Assembly: GCA_019914995.1 (NCBI GenBank)
Contig: CM034126.1
Location: 749,001-813,000, forward strand
Length of the DNA stretch: 64,000 bases
Origin: Acanthochlamys bracteata
Lineage: Eukaryota > Streptophyta > Magnoliopsida > Pandanales > Velloziaceae
Direction: 5' to 3'
Shown: positions 23,246-35,700 of the stretch, piece after piece
How positions within the stretch are numbered: the stretch's first letter is position 1
Layout of the letters: every line of letters starts with the position of its first letter
Notes under the pieces: generated by a model
The model's database searches: none
Told to the model about the DNA's origin: nothing
The model's input: the letters and a program-made list of their open reading frames with translations, nothing else
Translations under genes and position numbers: made by a program

Positions 23246-24393
23246 TAATTTGTATATATTAAGCAGCTATAATTGTTTGTTTTCAAGTCCTTCATGATCA
23301 AGTACTTTGTAATTTTATTTCTTTAATTTTTATTTTATAATAAAATTTTTTTAATATTTTAAAATTAAAATATAAAAAATTTCTAAAATATTATTCTTTA
23401 ATTTTATATTTTATAAGTATTTCTAAATATTAAATTAGGGTATGTAATATGTTTATTGTTTAATTGTAGTTCTATAATGTTTATTGTGCCACGTTGGATT
23501 TATTTTATTGATTTATACAAAGACAGGCAGTCAAGAATAGTGGCTTAACCAATTTTGGTTCCTTCCTTCATGTGTTTTCTTGAGTTCCCTCGGCTCACGA
23601 AATCAATCAATCAAACAAACACGTTGACCTTCTCCGTCTCCATCCCACGTGGCAACATTTGAATGGCCAATAAGCATTGGAGTAGGTCCACCTGCACCCT
23701 CTTTTGGCTCCGTTGTAAATAAAATTAATTTTAAATTTTGTATGTAGGTGATTAGGTTAGAGTTCACTATCAATAATATTAACACAGAGGCAACACCCAT
23801 CAAAGAGGACGCAGGAAAGAAGACATTGTAGCGTTTGAAATTGTTTATGAAATATAATTTTTTTAAAATGAAAAATATTTTTATTTTTTAAAAAATAATA
23901 AAAAAATATAAAAAATTTTATTACGAAATTTTTTTTATATTTTTTAAATTTTTAAATAAAATTTTTAAATATTTATAAAATATATATTAGAAATGTAAAA
24001 TAAAAAAAAATTAAAAAGTAGTTTTTCAAATGGTATGCCAAGTGCAAAATTTTAAATTGTTATTCTGTGACAACTGTGTACATGAATGGCTTAGCTGGTT
24101 TTCTTTGGTGATTACTAACTTTAAAATCGTTCCATTATTCACCTAACATGCTCTCTACATTTTATGCTAAGCAAAAAAATTGATGAGAATAATATATGTA
24201 TATGTAATATTTTTTTATATATGTATATCTTTAATTCTAGAATAAATATAAATACTAGTCATTAATTTTTCATATTTTACACCTTTTTCATAAATAAGCG
24301 TGTTTTTATAAAATAAGTTTTTAAAAAATAGATTTGAAAAATAAATTAGAAAAAAATTGAAACACAGATTTTGCGGATCTCGGAAAATAATAA

Positions 24394-24650
24394 GAGTGCG
24401 TTTGGAAGCACATTTTAAATACTGATTTTTATTTTTTTTTATTTCATATTTTTAATATATATTTTATAAGTATAAAAAAGTTTTATTTAAAATTTTAAAT
24501 AATGTAAAAAAATTTTACATAATAAAATCTTTTTATTATATATTTTTATTATTTTTTTAAAAATAAAAAAATAAAATTCATTTTCTAAAAAATAAAAATA
24601 ATTTTATTTCAAAAAAATTTTATTTTATAAGTAATTTTAAACGGGCAAGC
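24394..24650. mobile_element. MITE-like element flanked by TAA
   Basis: The left end GAGTGCGTTTGGAAGCAC is preceded by TAA at 24391-24393. The right end, inversely GCTTGCCCGTTTAAAATTAC, is followed by TAA at 24651-24653. The 257-base core is A+T-rich. Same group as the element at 25352-25612, more diverged. Confidence 0.6.
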
Positions 24651-25351
24651 TAAATTACCGCTTCCGGAACTTATATTTCTATGCGCATGCTTGTTTTTAG
24701 AAAGCTTTAACAAAAACTATCAATTTATCGCAGAATAAATAATACCCCAAAAAAGCCGGTTTTGTGCTATATCTATGATTATGCATGAATTGATAAAAGA
24801 TTGAGAACAAATGTGAGCTTTGTTATCATACAGACCGTTATTTGGCAATATTAACGGAATATTTTGCAATATTTATCGCATTATTATTTATTTACATTTT
24901 TTTACATTATTTAATAATTTTTATATTATTTAATAATGTTTTTTTAATTTTAGAAATATTTGTGAATTATATATGTCATATAATCTTTATATATATTAAT
25001 TTTTATTATTTTTAAAAAATTAAATATTTTTTATTTTAAGGAAATTGGTTATCATAAATACTTCTAAACTGTGATACATATGATTGCTTGATGAAGTTAA
25101 CGACCTAATAGCAGCACTATTATTATTGTTTTTATTATACCTTTGGTTGCTTCATTTCTTGACTGACTTGCTGCAATTTTATTAATAACAATATTATGTA
25201 TCCCATCCAATTTCCTATTTGGTATCCTATCTAAATTAAAAAAAACAGATAATAGTTCAATACAAACAAGTCATTGTTTAATATTGAAGCAAGTCATAAT
25301 TCAAACTCAAAACAGCTTGATTGGTTTGGCAACTGAAAAACCATAAAATAA

Positions 25352-25612
25352 GGGGGTGTTTGGCTTTGCTTTCCCTCAACCCAACTTTTCAATTCTCCAT
25401 TTCACGTTTTTCAATACATATTTTATAAATATATAAAAAATTTATTTAAAAATTTAGAAAGTGTAGAAAAATTCTACGGAGTGAGATCTTTTTATTGCAT
25501 ATTTTTATTATTTTTTTAGAAGTAAAAAAAATAGAGCTCGTTTTTCAAAAAGGATAAAAATACCCTTCATTTCACAAAAGTTCCATTTCATAAGCAATCC
25601 CAAACGCCCCCC
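25352..25612. mobile_element. best preserved MITE of the window, TAA target duplication
   Basis: The left end is GGGGGTGTTTGGCTTTGCTT; the right end read inversely is GGGGGGCGTTTGGGATTGCTT. TAA flanks both sides (25349-25351 and 25613-25615). The element is 261 bases long and has no coding capacity. The ends and three-base TAA duplication are those of Tourist-like MITEs mobilised by PIF/Harbinger transposases. Its low decay compared with the other copies suggests it is the youngest here. Confidence 0.8.
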
Positions 25613-25810
25613 TAAGTTCTTTCCAATGAACATGTTTCAATCCTTGCCTCATAAAAACTGAAAACACTAGAAAACTGCAAAGAAGATTATGTGCTTGTAC
25701 CTTTACAATATGCATAAAAGGAGACCCTAGAACCTATTGGCTATGAAGTTCTACATACAGAACTATCTTAAGCATGTCTAGCATATATACTAGCATAGCA
25801 GCTAGGGTAG

Positions 25811-28010
25811 CTATCTTAGTTTGTGACAAACTGATACTAAGATTACATCTTCTGCATCCCACAGAAAGGAACCAAAAGTTACCGCCTCCAGAATCAGTAT
25901 GTTGAGTACTTGAAAACTTATGCTTACCACCTCATCATTTGATATATCAATGGATCTGTATTCCGTGACCTTAATATCGAGCCTTCCAAACAAGGCCTGC
26001 GTTTGCTTTTCAATCAATGATATTGATTCCTTGGACCTTATGGTTGCATATCTTTGCATCGTCTCTGCATCCAAGTACATGACATAAGACCTTAACCTCT
26101 ACGACTTGCCATCTCCGCTGGGATCTGAAATATCTCCACCATCAAATTCTGAATCAGGTGAGATCTGGATCAATGATTCCATGTCCCAAAAGGGATTAGG
26201 TTCAATATCACCTAGAATATTCTGCTCGCTGACAGCTTTTGGAAGTTTTTATGCGTCTCTCTAGCTGATATCTCTGATCTACCCGTTTAAGAAAGTAGCC
26301 ATACATAATAGATGCAGCATAGAGCTTCCCAGCTTGAGCTTGCTAATTTGGACAATAGAGCTCAGTAGTCCTATGACCCTTTCCCCGAGAATGAGTAAGG
26401 GATGGCTCTGTATCATCTCTAGTGCATCAGGGGAGTGAATTTTTCCAGTTTTGCTCCTGGTTGATCCATGAATCCACTGGTCCAGAGGTCATCGAGATTG
26501 GAGGAATCACTAAGACAAGATTCTCCATGAATTCAGCACATGAAGCAGCAAATGATATCCTCTAGAGCCTTCTGTCTTTCCTTTTGTTTGACTTTAGCCA
26601 TTCTCCTGGAAACTCTCAAATCTTCAGAATATGCTGCAAATAGATCATGGATGCAGAAAACACTTTACAGGTTTAAACTGGAACATTGTAGAATAAAAAA
26701 TTCAAAACCATACAAAATGCTATTATGCAAGATGACCAGTTGCAAAACAAAGTATCCCCATCAAAAGCACAAGCATGAATGTTGAAGGTAAAGAATCACA
26801 TATTTCAATCAACAAGTACACTTAGCTGATTAACAACTCATTAAAGAAAGAAAACTGACAGGTACAAATCCACCTGACCTAGTAATTTTACAAGTTTTAC
26901 CTACAGGATAGCATAGGGACAAGTATCCAACAACAGTAATGATAAATCAGTTCTCTTATACAGTGGTCTATAGGGAACCGTTAAACATGATACCCATTCA
27001 CATCCTCTAAAAACTTATCCAAGCCTCTCAACTCACTAGTTTGTCATCAGAGTGTTAATGATTGGTAGCTCAAGTATATGAGGATTTTCAGTTCCTCACA
27101 ATTCTTCTGAAAGCGGATGCTTTTCTTCTGTGTTATGGTCTCTCACAATTCTTCTGAAAGAGGACATATTTCTTTTGTGTTTATGGTCTCTTCTATTGTA
27201 TGGTACACCTATAGTTTAAATGGAAAACACCTATGCAGTTGATTAGCTTACTCGAGACATATGAAGAAAGCTGAAGGCGCACTTTTAAAGGAGGTCTTGA
27301 GGCACAGGCAGTTTTTCTTCCTTCTGAGTACCTCGATCTGTTTGAAGAGTTTCAATTTGCTGAACAATGGCTGCCAGAAGTAGATGTTGATGGGTCTGTA
27401 TTATTTGTGACAGAGCTGTCCTGCTGGAGATTCAAGTCGGGTGGAGCTACGAGTGCTTTACTCTCGCCAGAATTTCCTAATGCTCTAACTTTCAAACATC
27501 TTGCTTGGTGATTTACAGCGCAAGCGTTCCGCTTCATGCAGGCAATTGATGAGAAGCTCTGCAAGACAAATGACATCCAGACGAGACCATGAGATGTGAC
27601 AAAATGAACTTCAACTTTGCATTTGCAAAATGCATAACTATAGAAAATCAGCCCTTTATTTCAAGACACCAAATCTCTAGCATGAGCAAACCACAAACAG
27701 GCTGGAGTTCCCCATGAAGTCATAGTTCTTTATCTAAAGGTAATCTTACACTATCCACAATGGAATGCCAAAAGAAAATAAAAAATGTGGCTCTTAGTCA
27801 TAATATTTATTTTGTTTTACTATAATTATATAAAGATTTTAGATTTAGGGCCAGCCTTCTCAACTGACGATTAGATTTAAGCATCAGCAAAATTACCTTG
27901 TGGTGACAGGTGTTCCAGCAAGGAAGCAGCGCTGAGTTGTCCACCGCCGGCGACGACCGGCGTTCACCCACAAGAGAACAACTATGATTCCGTACATCTT
28001 CACACTCCAA
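25811..28010 (-). pseudogene. decayed DUF760 gene (UV-B-induced At3g17800-like)
   Basis: Minus-strand blocks follow the order of a plastid DUF760 protein: a possible first exon at about 27899-28010 ending CWNTCHHK; VRALGNSGESKALVAPP at about 27450; QHLLLAAIVQQIETLQTDRG near 27340; ARMAKVKQKERQKALEDII near 26580; SPDALEMIQSHPLLILGERV near 26400; KLYAASIMYGYFLKRVDQRY near 26300; then MYLDAETMQRYATIRSKES to FGSFLWDAE at 25850-26080. The blocks sit in different frames and several are separated by stops (for example a TAG just before RLRSYVMYLDAE), so no full protein can be read. Intron-like gaps between blocks remain, so it is a decayed genomic duplicate rather than a retrocopy. It lies head to head with the pseudokinase gene. 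Confidence 0.8.
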
Positions 28011-28099
28011 ATTCCCATTCTCTACAAATTGAATCGAAAAAAATATTTCTTTTTCTTTTGGCTTTCTTTCTTCAATTTCTCTATTAGGGATCGAATCAA

Positions 28100-28738
28100 T
28101 TCGTCACGAAAAGATTTCGAATTGCATAGAAAAAAAATTTAACCAGTTCTTTGTCAGACGAAGACTCTGTGACTGGATATTTGTCCCATCTTTTTGGGCT
28201 TAACCAAAAGCCTAAAACATAAGGCCGATTAAGGCCCATTAGAAGCCACGTAAAGTTATGTCATCTCAATCGCAGCAAACCGGATCTGTTCGGTTTGCAT
28301 ATTAACAGTTAAAAACAGTTACATAAACAGGATTGTGCAAGGTAATGTTGAAGTAATGTATATATTCTTTTTTTGTTTGGTGTTCTACTTATGATTTTAT
28401 AATTTTGTTATAGTGCATATTTGGTTTGGTAGCATAAAATGGCTTTGGTTTGAAATGGGGCTTTGCACAGAAAGGTTTTGCGTAAAGTTTGCTTTGTAGA
28501 ATCGTAAATTTTATCTTTCACAAAACTCTTCTTATATATTGGAAATACTTAAAAACAGTTGTTGATTTCCTTTCTCAAACAAAAACAAAAAGGAGAAAAA
28601 TTGGTGACTGGGACACATCAGTGGTTGCTGATGAGTGTTGATGAACGCTATCCGCTTGCAAACTCTATCCAAACTCTTCACTCCATTCTCTCTTCTTTCT
28701 CTACTGTTCTATTCATTCACACGAAAAAATAATTAACA
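28100..28738. promoter_or_regulatory. shared upstream region of a head-to-head gene pair
   Basis: This is the interval between the decayed DUF760 gene (minus strand) and the kinase-like gene (plus strand). It should hold the promoter and leader of the latter. I see no distinct motif beyond AT-rich runs and no repeat end. Confidence 0.35.
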
Positions 28739-31700
28739 ATGGCAACACTAGCTATTGCTGCTACCATCAAGCCAAGAAATTGTTGTCTTACGCGAAATGT
28801 ATACAGATGCAGGAGAAACAATCGAAGAATCAAAGTAAAAGCTTCGATCTCAGCTGCGCTGATTACAAACCCTGATTCTTTTGAGGTCGGGAGATTCGTG
28901 GGAAGTTATGGGTTCATGAATGTTACAAGGTTAGTTTCTTCCGAAAATTCCAAGCTTTTGTTGCTTAATCATTACGATATTACGATTAAAATTTATCTGT
29001 AATGTATTTTCTATCATAAAAGTATAATCTTGTGGTTAACTTTGAACTTGGATAGTGCATAGGTATTACTTTCGAGCAAAATCCCCTAAAAAAATGATTT
29101 CTTCCATATCTTTTTGATGATAAATCCATTAGATTTGAATACATAATTAGTTTCATGCACTACTTTGTTTGATATTTTCCGGCGATACTTATTTAAAACG
29201 CCAACAGTTATTTATCGTTTCGATCAGGAGGCATTTCTGATCCTAGCCGATTTAGTGACACAACTACGGGGTACTCTTCTGATGACATGGAACGGTTGAG
29301 GACTCAAGATGTCGGAGAGGGTGAAGTAAAGATAAGGTGTCTTTCCTATGGTCGTTACTCAGCACTACTAGTTTTTGGTTTTACGTTTTCTTTCACTAAT
29401 TTTATAATGTTAGTTGCCACAGTGTTATTGCAGACTTTATGAGGGAAGAGTAATTCAAGGACCATTGAAGGAAACCCGTGTGGTGTTTAAGGTACTTTCG
29501 TCTTTCATTCCCTCTTGCATGTATTGATTTCTGAAGTTTTCATCTCTTTTCAGTCCAAAGAACACTAGAAATTGTCTATGATATAATCTGTGACTGGCAC
29601 TAGTTGTGATGACAACTCCCCAGTTGAGATGGATTCTGGAATTAACATGCCCAACTTAGACTTGAAAATCTAGAATTTCTGCCTTATATGTAACTGAAGG
29701 TTCTAGTAGAGGGATGCAAATATTGGATGGATGACCTTTGTCCTTATTAGTGAGTTCAGACTTTATCTAGTTAATGAGTTCTTTTTCCAATTTGAAGGTA
29801 TATCCTGGGCAACTTGCAGGAGGCATGGAAGCAGACATGATGGCAGCTAACGAGCTAAATGCTCATATTCTCCTTCAAGTAAGTTCTGATAAGACGGTAA
29901 CCTTCAGTTGAAGTTTGAATATGTAACATCATTGGTGTTGTTAATTGACAAGTTCTTCAAATTTCTTTTCTTTGTTGCAGAGTGACCCAAAAAATGTTTG
30001 CCAGAATATCCAGGTCTTACTAGGAGGCTTCGAGACAAAAACAGGGGAACAGGTTTCTTATAATAATGTTTAGCATTCTAGATATTTTGTGTATGCTCTG
30101 ACATTACTATCGTCCAGTGGCTTGCTTTCCGCAATGATGGAAGATATAGTGCAGCTGATTATGGCAAGGCTACGAGCGAAGCAATGTCCAACGATCTGGC
30201 TGATGGAGGACAAAAGCTGTGGAACCCTTTTGATCGAGGAACAAAACTAAATAGGAGAAGAGTTTTTGTCACTAAATTGTTCAACGGAGTTATGAATGGG
30301 CTCGCCTACATGCATGACCGTGATAGATTGCACCAAAGTCTCGGTCCAGCTTCTATTGTTCTCAAGTGCTGTACCAAATGAAATGCCATGCAATTTCTTT
30401 TAAATCTTGTTTGTGGTGGGTATTAATATTGTAGTTTGTATCAACAGCACAATTGCGGAGAAGGATGCAGCTTATCTAGTACCACGACTTCGGGATTTGG
30501 CCTTCTCAGTTGATATAGGGTAAAAGTCCAGTTACCTACTTGAATTTGAACAGATCCATTGCTGTGGTTTTGTGTCAAAAAGCTAGTAGAACATAATGAA
30601 CAGTTCGTACTTGATCGTCTCTAGCTTAGATTATGTGGTATTTGAGGTACTCCAACTGATTAATTTGATTCTTTAACAGGCTTTCCTCTCTAGGAGATTC
30701 TCCTGGAAAACTTTCTGAAGGACTATGGCGAAGGGCAACTGCAGCTGGTGCTTTTACTCCTTTGGAGAAACGAGCTTATGGAATAGCTGATGACATGTTA
30801 AGTTCAATCAAATTTCACATTTAGCAAACAAATGTCTGGAAAATAGATGGTTAGCATTTTTCATTCTTGCACAGATATGAAGCAGGCCTTCTTTTTGCTT
30901 ATTTGGCATTTATCCCGTTCTGTGAAGCAGGATTCATGGATGGTCTTTCCTTGCAGGTATAGACATCTCTGTGAATATCTTTTCTCTTCTTTTTTTTTTT
31001 TTTTGTTGCACCAAAAACTTAACTTATGTTCTTTAACCTTCTTGATTCTTGTAATTCAGAGGCTCTTTGAAAGCACTTTCCAGCTTGATCTCACAGCTGC
31101 AAGAGAGTAAGCATCTTATCGTATACATTAAGAACCACTTTTGTAAGTTATGTTTTACTCTGCAGTACTCTAGGTAATATATCTAACTTATTAGTCTCAT
31201 TTAGTGCATATTTGACCAAATATTTCGTTTCTCAATAAATCTTTTATAGTATTATAAAAAAAATTTAAAACATTTAAAAGTATAGATCATATATTATAAA
31301 ATTTTTATGTATAATTTTTATTAAACTTTTAAAAAAAATAAAGCTTATTTTTTAAAGAAGCTACTATGTTAAGCAACTCCAAACGACCTCTTAGAATCTG
31401 TTCTTGAACAAGTCATAGATAGGCTCTCACTTCTCCGCTGACTTTCTTTTCCACATTGTCTTCCAGGTATTGTGTTGCAGATGATCGTTTATTAGAAGCC
31501 GTAAAATTTCTTGACCTAGGTGACGGTGCCGGTTGGGAGTTGCTCCAGGTGATTCCTTTTAGACATTGCCTCGTATGCATATCATACACTGTCCACGATT
31601 GAATGTCTTTGCTGGTTCAGAAAATGGAAACACCTTTATTTGCAGTTTATCTCCTCTCTATTCTTTTAAAAAAAATTAGCTTAGATCATAAAACCGGATA

Positions 31701-31847
31701 ATTAATTTGGAAAACAAAAAAGCTGGCTAACTTAAGAAACTTACCTCGTTTTATCATTTGCAGGCGATGCTTAATCCCGATTATCGGCAACGTCCAATCG
31801 CTGAAGCAGTATTAAACCATAGGTTCACAACTGGTGCAGTTCTCTAG
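28739..31847 (+). CDS. plastid kinase-like protein lacking catalytic motifs (pseudokinase)
   Basis: Twelve exons: 28739-28929, 29208-29336, 29434-29491, 29798-29878, 29981-30052, 30118-30365, 30448-30519, 30680-30796, 30875-30956, 31060-31106, 31467-31548 and 31764-31847. They join in frame to 420 residues. The first 35 or so residues (MATLAIAATIKPRNCC..., rich in Ser, Arg and Asn, no acids) look like a chloroplast transit peptide. The middle resembles a degraded protein kinase: GLAYMHDRDRLHQ stands where HRD would be, followed by SLGPASIVLN in place of the catalytic loop, and LRDLAFSVDIG where DFG is expected. The tail AMLNPDYRQRPIAEAVLNH is typical of the end of a kinase domain. Phosphotransfer is therefore unlikely; a scaffold or regulatory role is inferred. 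Intron 11 holds a small MITE-like element. Confidence 0.8.
31204..31390. mobile_element. short MITE-like element inside intron 11 of the kinase-like gene
   Basis: The left end GTGCATATTTGACC is preceded by TTA (31201-31203). The right end, inversely GAGGTCGTTTGGAGTTGCTT, is followed by TTA (31391-31393). The right-hand end closely matches the well preserved copy at 25352-25612. It is 187 bases long and A+T-rich. Confidence 0.6.
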
Positions 31848-32710
31848 ACGGCGGAGCTGCTATGAAGTTCTACCCCTGTTCATGCACCATGATTCGCCAA
31901 TTATTATCAGTTTGATCTAACGAAGTTTGATCAATAGTAGTTGAACATTCTGCCAGGAGAAGATTTTCACTTCATTTGCCTCTGTTTTCTAGAAATGCTT
32001 CAGAAGAGTGTTCTGTGCTGCCTGGCTAATAGAAACTAAAACCCGATTCATCATAGAAGAGTTGCAATATGTCACAGTGATGTTTAGCTTCATCAAAGAA
32101 GCACTGCTGCAGCAAGGCATCACAAACACAATTTCTTGCAGTATATCAGCTTGGATTATATTGCTATGTTACTCTTCACGCAACCACGGGCGTACTGATA
32201 ATAATGAAAATTTAACGTAAAATAGGAAATAATTTGCAACTAGAATACAGCAAACTCAATAGTTTAGTCGGAAAATATCTCAAGAAAGATGTATATTTAA
32301 CTCTGTTGGGAGTGCAATATCTCACATCTGTTGAATTCATCCGTCTACAGATAAGAATGACGGAAAATTCTGTGTAAATTCTTTCAGGGCAGACAACTCG
32401 AAACAGCTATAAATATTTTGAAATATAAGAGCAGAGAAACTCAAGCTTCTCTTTTACCTTTATTTTTTGGACTTATCTTTAATCATTACTTCTTCTATTT
32501 TGTATTAGCTTTCCCAAGAACTTCTTAAGAAGAAGTCTGTAAGTACAAGGCCATGTCTTATACTTCCCTTTCTCATAAGATCCTTCATATAGATGTTCTC
32601 CCGCTTCAGAAAAAGATGTAGAGTTCTAACAAATAGTTTCTTCACGGGATTGCCAAGTTTTCTTCATTACTAGAGAAAGGAAAGACTTAAAAGATTTGTT
32701 GTCATGGATC
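31848..32710. other. 3' regions of two convergent genes
   Basis: This holds the 3' untranslated region of the kinase-like gene on the left and that of the RBR ligase (minus strand) on the right. No coding region or repeat end is supported. Confidence 0.4.
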
Positions 32711-35700
32711 CTATGTATGTTGCTTGCAACCTTTTGGGCCATAATGCTCTGCACTCCGCCTCACAACCTTCCGGCACAATGCACAATAATGATTTTGGCA
32801 AGCCCAACACAGCATGTGATTATTTTTGCCAACCTGTTTCGTGCAGAAACAGCGAGAAATCCAATGAGACAATACCATGGAAATGTAACTACATCAAAAT
32901 TTTGCTAATGGCTTCTTTTGCTAGGAACCTTTTATTGCAGAAGCTAAGAGTGAATCAACTAATCAAATATAAATATTAGAAAGCAAATACCAAATTTGGG
33001 AATTTAATTCAAGGCGACTGCTGGAGAACATAAATAGGGAAATAACGATCCCGACATATGAACGAAAGAATGAAGATTGAAGAATGGACATACCTTTGCA
33101 TTTGATTGTCCACAATTTGGACAGGGGTGTGCCTGTTCAGGAAAAAGATCAGCACGCACCTGATCCACAATTTGGCGGGGATTCATTCGTATCTCCCAAG
33201 CTATGATCTCTTCAGGTGAAAAAAGTTCACATTTCTCTCTTCAAGGATGCAGAAGATATGTGAGTTGATAATACGGAGAAAACTTTTTGAATTAATTGTC
33301 GATGAGACGTAAACTTTACCTAAAGTGCTCATATCCCTCGATGGCCTTGTTACATTTGTAGCAGAAGTACTGTCCACAGTTCTCGCAAACCATTTTGTTG
33401 CATCCCTCAGTGCGTGAGATTGCCATTTTGCAAGAAGGACATTGCTTGGCATCACGAAGTGCTTCCCGGACACTAAGAATCTCATTAATAAGCTCACCTT
33501 CTCTCCGCTTTTGATCATCCATGACACGAGATGAGTTTTGGCGTTCCTGCATACCAACAATGTAATTAAACTTTAATCACAATGGTGCTAACAAGAGAAC
33601 TAAACAATCATGTTCCTAATCAGAATATATACAGAACAAGCATTAATCAAATGAAGGATTGGATGATTTCAGGCACGGTCTTCGTCTACATCACTCAACT
33701 CTGCACCACTTATCATTCATGACTATGCTATTTGCTCAGATGAAAGCGTATTAGGGCTTAGAGTGATTAAGACAGATACAGTTGAGCTGTGAACCAGTTC
33801 CTCTCTGCAAATATGTTATCTTCATAGAGATCTGCTATATAATCATGGGGATGCGAACTATGATAATTTGGAGCTCCTCATATGGAGACGTGAACGAGCA
33901 TTTGAAGTTAACTGTTGAAATAAAGAGGTAATAGATCAAGAAAGGGTCAACCTAGATTCTGTGGAGCTGCATGCCTCACATCAAAATTCGTACCAAGACG
34001 ATGACCAAAATGCTGGTGGATATAGAAGTTTTAAACTCCAAAAATTACCACTCTCTCATCCCACTAAGTGAGGTATGTTCAATAGAAGATAATAATCACC
34101 TTATACAACTAACACAGGTTCAAACCAAAAGAACTTAGTCTGGGTTAATGACAGAGTACACTGCAACTTCAACAAGATATCAATCAAAATCTTTTTATGT
34201 CTCCAAATATGAAGTTTCTCCAAAATACAAAAAAGTCTGAAAGCTTCTAAGTAATGGAAGTGAAGAGGGTAACCAAAATCCGTGATCATTTTGAATAACT
34301 TAAAAATAGCCATGTGGCTAACTTAATCCTCATAGTAAATACGTAGTTACCTGCAATATAAGAAGCTTTGCTTCTGGGGTCATGCATTGTTCCCCTACAT
34401 GGCGTCGATCTCTGCAAAGTGAACAGAAGCTGAAATAGCACCTGGAGCATTGTGCATGATGCTCCTCATCTTCTATGCAGGCAGTTTCACATCTTGGACA
34501 ATACACTACATCAGGCATGGAGTTCAATTTTTTCTGAAGCATCAAAGAATCCCATCTTTCATAGGCTTCACTATCCAGTAGCCCCTTTAATATCCCAGGT
34601 GGAACAAGAACCTGACATTTTGTTTCAGGGCATTGCAGCTTGGTCACTGTTCCCTCCTTTACATGAATATTGCAATAAGTTTCCATGCACTTATAGCAAA
34701 AGTAATGCTGGCATGGAAGTCTGATGAAGTCCATTCCTGAAGAAAGTATGACTAGGTAATATAAAAAAGTTAAGAGGTAATGAAGACTGAATTCCTCAAC
34801 AAGAGCATGAGAAAGTTTCCTAGAAACATGATAATTAAATTTTGAGGAATATTGGCATCATCAATCATCCATTTCAATACGACAACCAAACATAGAACCA
34901 CCATCTCTAATTTTCCTTTCACCAACTTCAGACACTTAGCAGTATGAAGTAATGGAATCCTAAGTCTTACTAAGCAAGCCAAGTCAAGCAAATTCTTAGC
35001 TCACTCTTCAGACATCCTGAAAACTTTTCCATGCTAAGGACTGATTAGTGATTTATTTTCTCCCACTACACCATCCAAGACATTAAAAAAGAAAAGCTTA
35101 CCTAGCCATTATTGACAACACAACCAGTAAAGTTTACTAGAAATTAGGCAATAAAACTTGCAGAAGATGAAAACATATTCTCATTCAAGATTCCCACGTA
35201 AAAGCTCTAATCCTTCGAAATGAGAAGCAAATCTTACAATTAAAATTTCTGGGATGCAAAGACAATCATCACAGACACATATTGCTATGTAAAATGGAAG
35301 CTCATAAAGTGGCTAGCTAAATTGTTAAAAACTTCATACAAACTGTTTTCAACTGTATACTATAATATAAGATGTAAGGCTATGCAGCTAAAGGATTGAA
35401 CAGCAACAATGCATTTTCATGCTCCCAGTATGCAATAAGCTAATAGGGTTAAAAAACCTGGATGCTCACCTGTATGTTCACTAAAACAGATGACACACTG
35501 GTGCAGACCATTAAGAAATGCCGCATGGCATTTCTCATTATTATAGCTAATCATTGAGCTTATGACCTCTTCTGCTTGAGGACTTCCACATAAAGCACGC
35601 TTGTCTCTGCTACCTGGCTTCTCAGAAAAATCAAGAGCAATGCAACTATCAAGGCCAAGGTGAGCAAGGGCAGAACTCTGCAACCACTCCACCCACTTGT

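Larger units (their letters stand above)
22300..25800. other. AT-rich intergenic region packed with MITE-like elements
   Basis: No gene is visible over 3.5 kb. Clear elements are listed separately (23004-23245, 24394-24650, 25352-25612). A further degenerate piece lies at about 23826-24035. Confidence 0.5.
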
